Positions 8,541-14,232 of a stretch of 16,072 nt of DNA are shown piece by piece. Location of the stretch: positions 1 to 16,072 of the forward strand of contig JAKBTP010000068.1 in assembly GCA_021844355.1 (NCBI GenBank), in the 5' to 3' direction. Every line of letters starts with the position of its first letter. The stretch's first letter is position 1. Source of the DNA: a bacterium (lineage in GTDB: Bacteria > Chloroflexota > Dormibacteria > Aeolococcales > Bog-877). A program made the translations under genes and the position numbers. The notes under the pieces were generated by a model. That model saw only the letters and a list, made by a program, of their open reading frames with translations. It did no database searches and was not told the origin of the DNA.

Positions 8541-9938
8541 TCAGGTGGTCGGCCGGCGGCCTGTCCGGTAGGTGACCTCGGCGGCGGCCGCGCGGATCGC
8601 CTCACGGGCCCGCGCCGCATCGGTGTACACGCGCAGCCACACCGTCCGGGCGGGGAGGAGCCGGACCAGGAGGCGGGAGGCCGCCTCGATCTCCACCCGG
8701 CCGGACATGGGGTCGTACAAGCGGAGCGGCTGGCGGTCGGCGGCCGGGTTCTCCGGGCGTGGTGCCGTGCTGGCCAGGTCGACCGCCAGGCCCACCCCCC
8801 GCAGGTCGGCGGGAAGCGCCTCTCGTATCGCCATCTCGAGCTCCGCCGCGGGCGGAACCGGCGGGCTGTCGAGAGGGTCGGGCTCGTGGTAGGCCTCATA
8901 CGCCAGCCGCCAGGGCAGCCGGCGCTCGGTTACGTCCAGCCACCCCTCCCCCAACCGGCGCTCCTCGGCGTCGGCGGGCTGCCGCTGCCAGCGCTCCACG
9001 GCCGCCAACAGTGACCAGTCGGTGAGGAGGAGGTAGTCGTCCAGGTGGTCCAGGGGGCTGCCGGGCGGGAGCAGCTGCGCGCAGGTGGCGGCGAACAGCG
9101 GGCGCATGTGCAGATCGATGCGGCGGACGGTGCGGTGAAAGTAGACATGGTTGTACATGTAGAGCCGGGCGGAGAGGAACATCTCCAGGGCGGGCACCCC
9201 GTGCTGGTGCAGCACCAGCTGCCCGTCCTTGACGAACATGTAGTGGCGCAGCCGGGGCAGGTCGACCGGTCCCACGGCGACCCCGCACATGTACGCGTCC
9301 CGGGGCACGTAGTCCATGTTGTCGGTGCTGACCGGCCCGCACAGCACCGGCTTCAGGGCGGCGAGCCAGGCCGGCGGCTCGAAGCCCTCCAATTCGGCGG
9401 GGGCCATGACGTAGGCGACATGGCGCGGGTCGATCCACTCCCCGGGGGAGAAGTCCCCGTCCGGGCTGCGACGGAGCGAGGCGATGAGGTCGGCCAGAGG
9501 GCCAAGGACCAGCCCGCGCCCGACATCCTCGTGGTCCAGATGGAAGGAGGAGAGCACCTCGCTGTCGAAGAAGTGGCCGAAGGGCCCGTGGCCCACATCG
9601 TGGAGGAGCCCGGCAACCCGCATCGTCTCCACCACCAGGGGCTGGCTGGGGAGGTCGGGAAGGCTGGCCCGAAGGCTGGGATAGAGGTGCTCGGTGAAGC
9701 GGCCGGTGAGATGCATCGCGCCCACCGCATGTTGGAAACGCGAGTGCTCGGCGGTGTGGAACACCCACCAGGCGGACTGAAGCTGGTGGATCCGGCGCTG
9801 GCGCTGCAGCCAAGGGTTGTCGAGCAGGGCCTGCTCCGAGCTGGCTCCGTCCCCCAGCTGTTTGGTGATGCTGCAGTATTCGTGAAGCGGGTCAGCCAGG
9901 AGGTTGACCCGCTCGTAGGCCTGCTCCGGCAGACTCAT
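8541..9938 (-). CDS. SAMHD1-like HD-domain phosphohydrolase (probable dNTPase)
   Basis: This 465-residue cytoplasmic protein has the metal-binding HD signature: His70 in SRFQHAVGAMH, His113-Asp114 in LLHDVGHGPFGHFFD, and Asp206 in STDNMDYVPRD. The RFxHxxG and DNxDYxxRD motifs are those of the SAMHD1/YwfO branch, which removes triphosphate from deoxynucleotides. The C-terminal half (about 280-465) is less conserved, with a TDWSLLAAVERW helix and a final strand-rich segment similar to that branch. It may limit dNTP pools or phage replication; substrate preference is not visible. ATG 9938 is the natural start, 34 bases after the S53 peptidase stop, with no strong SD. It is the last gene of a five-gene minus-strand run and ends 30 bases from the convergent mrp stop. 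Confidence 0.92.
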   Translation of the reverse strand: MSLPEQAYERVNLLADPLHEYCSITKQLGDGASSEQALLDNPWLQRQRRIHQLQSAWWVFHTAEHSRFQHAVGAMHLTGRFTEHLYPSLRASLPDLPSQPLVVETMRVAGLLHDVGHGPFGHFFDSEVLSSFHLDHEDVGRGLVLGPLADLIASLRRSPDGDFSPGEWIDPRHVAYVMAPAELEGFEPPAWLAALKPVLCGPVSTDNMDYVPRDAYMCGVAVGPVDLPRLRHYMFVKDGQLVLHQHGVPALEMFLSARLYMYNHVYFHRTVRRIDLHMRPLFAATCAQLLPPGSPLDHLDDYLLLTDWSLLAAVERWQRQPADAEERRLGEGWLDVTERRLPWRLAYEAYHEPDPLDSPPVPPAAELEMAIREALPADLRGVGLAVDLASTAPRPENPAADRQPLRLYDPMSGRVEIEAASRLLVRLLPARTVWLRVYTDAARAREAIRAAAAEVTYRTGRRPTT

Positions 9939-9972
9939 CCCGCGAACGCCCGGGAAGCAAGGCCCGGAGGGG

Positions 9973-11475
9973 TCATCCTCGCAGAGCCCTGAGCAGCGCG
10001 TCGCCCACGGGACTGCCCCAGCCGGTGCAGGCGTCCCACCCCACGTCCGCCACGTAGGCTCCGTTGTCGCCCTGGGTTATGTCGCGGAAGGCACCCTCGG
10101 CCGCGATCTGGGAGTAGATGAGCGGGTTGAGAAAGCCGAGGCGCCGGCCCAGCTGGGCGGAGCAGACCAGCAGCAGGGCCCCCCAGAGGGGGGCGACGGC
10201 GCTGGTCCCACCGAACACCGCGGCCTGGCCGTCCACGAGCACGCGGTAGCCGGTCTCAGGGTCAGCGTTGCCCGCCACGTCGGGCACCCCGCGGCCGCGG
10301 AAACGCCCGGGGTCGACGTCCGGGGGGACGCCAGCCCCGGACTGCCAGGTGGGAAGGGGGATCGCCCGACTCACGCCGCCGCCGGTGGCTCCCCCGGCGG
10401 GAAGGTCGTTCCAGACCACCTCGGAGCTGATCGTCCCACCTGCTGTCAATAGGCGCGTTCCACCACAGGCCAGCACCAGAGGACTCGCCGCCGGGTAATC
10501 CACGTGCGCCAGGCCGTCGGTCATCCCGTCGGACGAGCCGCTGTCGCCGGCCGCCACGCAGACGGTGATCCCGGCCAGCGCCGCGTCCTCGAAGGCATGC
10601 TCGAAGGCTGTCCTCACCCCGGGCGGCCAGCCCGGCTCGGGACCACCCCAGCTGATGGAAAGCACCTGGGGGCGGGCGGCGAGGTCGTGAGTCGCCGCCT
10701 GGATGGCGGCGAGGAACCCCTGGTCGGTGTTGGGGGCGAAGTAGGCGGCTATCTTCGCTCCCGGGGCCAGCGACCCAGCCACCTCGATGTCCAGCGTGAC
10801 CTCGCCGTCTGGGCCCTGAGGGTTGCCGCTGGGCAGGTTGCCCCCGCCCATCACCGGGACGTTGGCCACCTGGGGCACCGGGAGGCCGAGCCCCGTGAAG
10901 TAGGAGGCCAGGGAGGAGGCGTCGTAGCCACCGCCCAGCTCCACCAGGCCCAGGCACCCGAGCCCGCTCGAGGGCACTGCGGGGAACTGGTATAGCCCGC
11001 CGACTTCCGGTGGCGTGAAGCTGAGCGGAGCTGCCTCGGGAAGGGGCAGGTCGGGTAGTGGGAAGGGTCGGAAGTGAGATCTGGCGAACGGCGTCGGCCC
11101 CAGGCCCAGCACCGCGACCACCGAGTCGCGCAAATCCTCGGGAGGCTGAAGGCCGCCCGACCCACCGGGGCCCGGCCCCAGCAGAGATCGCACTTCACCC
11201 TCGGCGCCCGAGATCCGGACCCGCCGGTCCCGGCGCGAGGCCTCCACCACCTCCAGGCCATGGGAGCGGGCCCAGCCCACCGCACGCTCGAGCTCCTCCG
11301 TTCGAGCACCGCGAAGACGCTCCAGCTCCTCCGGACCGAGGTGGTTGCGCAGAAGTGGGGGCCGTGATCCCAGCTCGGAGATCCCGAGGGCCTCGCCTTC
11401 CACGCTGGGTCGGAGCACGAGCCATGCCTCGACCCGGTCCTCACTGCCGGCGGGCGTCGGGAGCTGCGCGGCCAC
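9973..11475 (-). CDS. Sedolisin/kumamolisin-type serine-carboxyl peptidase (family S53)
   Basis: This 500-residue protein has an N-terminal activation prodomain (about 15-135, LVLRP ... RVRISGAEGEV) and then a catalytic domain opening with FTPPEVGGLYQFP. All S53 catalytic residues are present: Glu225 and Asp229 (EVTLD), the oxyanion Asp311 (AAGDSGSSDG), and Ser425 (FGGTSAVAPLW). The C-terminal calcium site region DITQGDNGAYVADVGWDACTGWGSP is also intact. Such enzymes are endopeptidases, usually acid-active and self-processed. No hydrophobic signal peptide is visible at the N-terminus (MAAQLPTPAGSEDR), so the export route is unclear. The start is GTG 11475: there is no SD, but GATACT ends six bases before it. 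It lies 31 bases after the M55 peptidase gene and 34 before the HD gene, suggesting one operon. Confidence 0.95.
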   Translation of the reverse strand: MAAQLPTPAGSEDRVEAWLVLRPSVEGEALGISELGSRPPLLRNHLGPEELERLRGARTEELERAVGWARSHGLEVVEASRRDRRVRISGAEGEVRSLLGPGPGGSGGLQPPEDLRDSVVAVLGLGPTPFARSHFRPFPLPDLPLPEAAPLSFTPPEVGGLYQFPAVPSSGLGCLGLVELGGGYDASSLASYFTGLGLPVPQVANVPVMGGGNLPSGNPQGPDGEVTLDIEVAGSLAPGAKIAAYFAPNTDQGFLAAIQAATHDLAARPQVLSISWGGPEPGWPPGVRTAFEHAFEDAALAGITVCVAAGDSGSSDGMTDGLAHVDYPAASPLVLACGGTRLLTAGGTISSEVVWNDLPAGGATGGGVSRAIPLPTWQSGAGVPPDVDPGRFRGRGVPDVAGNADPETGYRVLVDGQAAVFGGTSAVAPLWGALLLVCSAQLGRRLGFLNPLIYSQIAAEGAFRDITQGDNGAYVADVGWDACTGWGSPVGDALLRALRG

Positions 11476-11481
11476 GACCGT

Positions 11482-11487
11482 AGTATC
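11482..11487 (-). promoter_or_regulatory. Putative -10 box (GATACT) for leaderless S53 gene
   Basis: On the minus strand GATACT is followed by ACGGTC and then the GTG start, a six-base spacing consistent with transcription starting on the start codon. It directly abuts the GC hairpin upstream. If active, it gives the S53-HD pair a promoter internal to the larger run. Confidence 0.4.
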
Positions 11488-11506
11488 CGCCGCCGAAAGG
11501 CGGCGG
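11487..11506. terminator. Perfect 8-bp GC hairpin between M55 and S53 genes
   Basis: CCGCCGCC (11487-11494) and GGCGGCGG (11499-11506) pair perfectly around a 4-base loop (GAAA on the plus strand, TTTC in the minus-strand mRNA). It begins immediately after the M55 stop codon (11507-11509, minus strand). There is no T-tract. It may mark the M55 3' end, attenuate read-through into the S53 gene, or separate a downstream promoter. Confidence 0.45.
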
Positions 11507-12361
11507 TCAGGCCTCGGCTGCCAGTTGGCGGGTTATCTCCAGCACGGCCACGAAGTTGCGGAACACCTCGAGCCGGTCGCCGCCTGCCACCTCCAGCTCA
11601 AGTTCGCCGGTGCGGGTCACGTCGCGTACCCGGCAGGCCAGCTTGGCGAGGTCGGCGTTCCTGGCAGTGACCCGGATGCGGCAGTCGGACGCCACGCGGG
11701 GAGGGGCAAGCTCGGTGAGGCGACCCAGCGCCCGGACGGCCCCGGCGCGGATGCGATCCCTGGCCTCCTCGGGGTGGACGCTCAGGGCGGCGAACCTCGT
11801 GATGGAGGATTTGACCGCCACCCTCTCCACTCCCGGCGCCAGGGTGCGCAGCTCGGCCCCGGCGTGCTGGTCCCCGCTGATCAGGGCCAGCGGCACTCCG
11901 AAGTGCGCTGCCACCAGGCAGTTGAGACCCGCCTCCCCTACCGGCAGGTCGTCAACAGTGGCGCCGGCGACCAGCCTCGGGCTGTAGGTGTGGGAGAGGA
12001 TCGCCGGAGGCCCATCGACGGCACCGTGGTAGCCGATGAAGAAGATGGCGTTGAAGGTCTCGTCCAGCCCTTCCATCATGTAGTGGGGCTTGTGCCAGCC
12101 GGCGAGGTAGCTTGCCCTCCCGGCCAGCCGGGCGGGGTCCAGGTTGGCCATCCGTCCGTGGGAGTCGTTCACCAGGAAGCGCCGAGCGCCGGCCTCGATC
12201 GCGCCCTCGATCGCGGAGTTGACCTCGGCCAGCATCAGCTCCTGCCCCACTTGATACTGCGGGCCAGGGGTGACCTGGCTCCAGTCGGCGATCCCGGCGA
12301 CGCCCTCCATGTCGCAGGAGACGTAGACCGACAGTCCTGAGGCGGTGCCGTCAGGCGGCAC
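11507..12361 (-). CDS. dppA: M55-family D-aminopeptidase (DppA-like)
   Basis: This zinc-dependent D-aminopeptidase releases N-terminal D-residues, for example from D-Ala-containing peptides from cell-wall turnover. Numbered from GTG 12361 (284 residues), the probable metal ligands of DppA are all visible: Asp17 and Glu19 (YVSCDMEGVAG), His68 (VNDSHGRM), His112 (IGYHGAVDG) and Glu143 (LPVGEAG). GDQHAGAEL follows, as in the family. No signal peptide; probably cytoplasmic. The frame opens further upstream to TTG 12373, but GTG 12361 has GGTGG five bases before it and needs less non-family sequence. Either start overlaps the end of the aldo/keto reductase gene, implying translational coupling. 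The neighbouring S53 peptidase suggests joint peptide breakdown. The family is certain; D-Ala specificity is inferred from homologues. Confidence 0.93.
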   Translation of the reverse strand: MPPDGTASGLSVYVSCDMEGVAGIADWSQVTPGPQYQVGQELMLAEVNSAIEGAIEAGARRFLVNDSHGRMANLDPARLAGRASYLAGWHKPHYMMEGLDETFNAIFFIGYHGAVDGPPAILSHTYSPRLVAGATVDDLPVGEAGLNCLVAAHFGVPLALISGDQHAGAELRTLAPGVERVAVKSSITRFAALSVHPEEARDRIRAGAVRALGRLTELAPPRVASDCRIRVTARNADLAKLACRVRDVTRTGELELEVAGGDRLEVFRNFVAVLEITRQLAAEA

Positions 12362-13316
12362 CGGAGCCACCAAGTGTGATCCGGTCCAGCTCCGCCCAGT
12401 CGGCCGCGCTCGGGCGCCAGCTGGCGGCGGCGCAGTTGGCTGCGACCTGCTCCGGGCTCATGGCGCCGGCGATCACCGAGGAGACCTGGCGGCGTCCGAG
12501 CAGCGCCCCGACGGCCACCCCCAGAAGGGGCACCTGGCGATCTGCGGCGAACCGCTCCAACTGCTCCAGGACGTCGAAGGTCGCCTGGTCTTCCAGTGGG
12601 GAGCCCTGCCGAGGGCTGGCGAGCCGGGCACCGGGCGGGGGTGGCTCTCCCCTCCGGTACTTGCCGGTGAGCAGGCCGCTGGCCAGAGGGTAGTACGGGA
12701 GGAGGCCCAGTCCCAGCTCGTCCAGGGCGGGCAGGACCTCGCTCTCCACCGACCGGTTGAGCAGGCTGTAATCCTCCTGGGTGGAGACCAGCACCTGAAG
12801 GCCGACCGCCTGAGCCGCTGCCGCCGCCTCGCGGAGCTGAACGGCGCTGAAGTTGGAGACGCCTACCCAGCGCACCTTGCCCGCGGTGACCGCCTCCTGG
12901 AGGGTGAGAAGGGTGTCAGAGATGGGCGTGTTGGGGTCGGGCTCATGCATCTGATAGAGGTCGATGGTCTCCACCTGAAGGCGGCTCAGGCTCCCCTCCA
13001 GCGCCCGCCGCACGTATTCCGGGGAGCCCCGCCGATCGGAGGGCTCCAGCCCCGGCTTCCGCATCCCGAACTTGGTGGCCAGGACTACCCGGTCGCGCCG
13101 GCCCCGCAGCGCCTGACCCAGGAAGCGCTCGCTCTCCCCGTTGCCATAGATGTCAGCGGTGTCGAACAGGTTGACGCCCAGGTCCAGAGCCGCGTCCACC
13201 ACCCGCCGCGCCCCGGTCTGGTCGAGGCGGCGCCCGAAATTGTTGGTCCCGACGCCGACCTCGCTCACCTCGGGGCCGCGCGCCCCCAGCCGACGCCGGC
13301 CGAGCACCTCATCCAA
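12351..13316 (-). CDS. Aldo/keto reductase
   Basis: This 321-residue NADPH-dependent TIM-barrel oxidoreductase has the complete catalytic tetrad (numbered from TTG 13316): Asp52 and Tyr57 (FDTADIYGNG), Lys81 (LATKFG) and His123 (LYQMHEPD). The KVRWVGVSNFSA and SLLNRSVE blocks and the late VSSVIAGAMSPEQVAAN nucleotide-binding segment match the AKR5/YajO-like and Kvbeta-like groups. The substrate is unknown; these enzymes often reduce toxic aldehydes or ketones. An ATG exists at 13331, but GGAGGT (13324-13329) lies seven bases before TTG 13316, so the TTG is the likelier start. It overlaps the MarR stop by eight bases, and its own stop lies inside the M55 gene start. Being directly downstream of a MarR regulator suggests stress-inducible expression. 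Confidence 0.92.
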   Translation of the reverse strand: MDEVLGRRRLGARGPEVSEVGVGTNNFGRRLDQTGARRVVDAALDLGVNLFDTADIYGNGESERFLGQALRGRRDRVVLATKFGMRKPGLEPSDRRGSPEYVRRALEGSLSRLQVETIDLYQMHEPDPNTPISDTLLTLQEAVTAGKVRWVGVSNFSAVQLREAAAAAQAVGLQVLVSTQEDYSLLNRSVESEVLPALDELGLGLLPYYPLASGLLTGKYRRGEPPPPGARLASPRQGSPLEDQATFDVLEQLERFAADRQVPLLGVAVGALLGRRQVSSVIAGAMSPEQVAANCAAASWRPSAADWAELDRITLGGSGAA

Positions 13317-13866
13317 GTGCGCCACCTCCATCTGTGTCCACCACGGGCCTGGACTGCCGTGGGCCCCGCCCCGTGACCGGGTCCTGAACCTCCGCGCCCC
13401 GTATGCCGGCCACCACCTGGTCGAGACGCTCCGCCAGCTGGCTGATGTCTGAGTCCGACAGGTAGCTGGCGAAATCCTCCTCGGCAGCCAACTGCATTAT
13501 CGCCAGCGCCTCCCACATCACCTCTCGCCCTGCAGAGGTCACCTCCATCACGGTGTGCCGGCGGTCCTCAGCAGAGATCCGGCGGGTCACCAGCTGGCGC
13601 CTCTCGAGTCGGTCCATGATCCGGGACACACCACTCTTGCTGAAGCAGGTGTCCTCGGCCAGGTCGCCGATCCCGCGGCTGCCGTCTGGCCCCGCCCCGA
13701 GGCGCACCAGCACCTCGGCTGCCGAGGACGACAACCCCACCGCGGCCAGGAGCCTTCGATCGAGGGCGGACGCCAGCAGTCGCTGCGCCTGGAAGAGGCT
13801 CAGGGTGGCTGCCACCGGCGAGAGGCCAGCCTCCCGGCTGAGGGCTCTCGGCCGTCCTTCGGCCAT
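13309..13866 (-). CDS. MarR-family transcriptional regulator
   Basis: This 185-residue regulator carries the MarR winged helix: a dimerisation helix (about 20-42), the DNA-reading helices GIGDLAEDTCFSKSGVSRIM (65-84) with recognition helix about 75-90, and the wing RRISAEDRRHTVMEVTSAGRE (95-115). C-terminal helices follow, then a low-complexity tail from about residue 160. MarR proteins usually repress their own operon until a phenolic or oxidising ligand binds. Here it heads the minus-strand run and overlaps the aldo/keto reductase start, so that reductase and the genes beyond it are its likely targets. There is no SD before ATG 13866 and no clear -10. The inverted repeats in the upstream gap are candidate operators. 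Confidence 0.93.
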   Translation of the reverse strand: MAEGRPRALSREAGLSPVAATLSLFQAQRLLASALDRRLLAAVGLSSSAAEVLVRLGAGPDGSRGIGDLAEDTCFSKSGVSRIMDRLERRQLVTRRISAEDRRHTVMEVTSAGREVMWEALAIMQLAAEEDFASYLSDSDISQLAERLDQVVAGIRGAEVQDPVTGRGPRQSRPVVDTDGGGALG

Positions 13867-14160
13867 CAGAGAAGCACCATCCGAAAAGGGCCGAGGTTCG
13901 GTTTGCCTGCGACGCCGAAGTCGGCGCCACCGGCCAGCAGCCTGGTGGCCGGTCGCACCACCCGAACTCTGATCAAGGCCAAAGTCACTTCCATCCCCCC
14001 CGTGGCTGACATTCTAGGATCGGGCCCGGATAGTTGTCCCGATCCGAAGGGCGGTCAGCCGGGCGAAGCTCGAACCACGAAACAACGAACGGCGACCTGC
14101 CGTTGTGCTGGTGGACCCGCGGTGTCCCCCGGTTCCCATCCGCGGCGCACAGGAGTCACC
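13867..14160. promoter_or_regulatory. Structured divergent control region between MarR and glycosidase genes
   Basis: No gene is supported in these 294 bases. They hold several exact inverted repeats: CCGAA/TTCGG about 13881-13901 next to the MarR start; ACCGGCCA/TGGCCGGT (13929-13953); GGATCGGG/CCCGATCC (14017-14045); and AACGGC/GCCGTT (14088-14104). The last overlaps an alternative pairing of ACAACG (14082-14087) with CGTTGT (14101-14106), so two stems are mutually exclusive. TAGGAT (14015-14020) is a possible -10 for the rightward transcript and overlaps one repeat. No recognised riboswitch class fits. Confidence 0.5.
14017..14045. repeat. 8-bp inverted repeat, candidate operator or RNA stem
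   Basis: GGATCGGG and CCCGATCC pair perfectly across a 13-base spacer. The left arm shares bases with TAGGAT, a possible -10 element of the rightward promoter. It could be a repressor site or, if transcribed, a stem at the 5' end of the leader RNA. Confidence 0.4.
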
Positions 14161-14232
14161 GTGAGCATCATCTCGGCAGCCGAGGGCATCGCCTGCCCCC
14201 AAGTTGAGCCCAAGGGGTGGCTCACGCGGTGA
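14161..14232 (+). CDS. 23-codon leader-like ORF coupled to the glycosidase gene
   Basis: A GTG start is preceded by AGGAG (14151-14155) at a five-base spacing, one of the best SD sites in the window. It opens a 23-residue ORF beginning MSIISAAEGIACP and ending in KGWLTR. Its TGA overlaps the GTG of the downstream glycosidase in a GTGA arrangement, the classic geometry for translational coupling by terminating ribosomes. The peptide has one Cys, one Trp and no membrane segment. It may be a regulatory leader peptide or simply a ribosome-loading device; I do not recognise it. Support comes from the SD and overlap, not from homology. Confidence 0.55.
   Translation: MSIISAAEGIACPQVEPKGWLTR

Noticed and set aside
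13555..14160. Plus-strand open frame opposite MarR that reaches the glycosidase
   Set aside because: Most of it is antisense to MarR and low-complexity; only its last 24 codons (14161-14232) have an SD and are reported as the short ORF.
14041..14160. Possible riboswitch (c-di-GMP, ydaO, mini-ykkC considered)
   Set aside because: ACGA occurs twice near 14077-14088 but not in hairpin loops, and none of the conserved cores I know are present.
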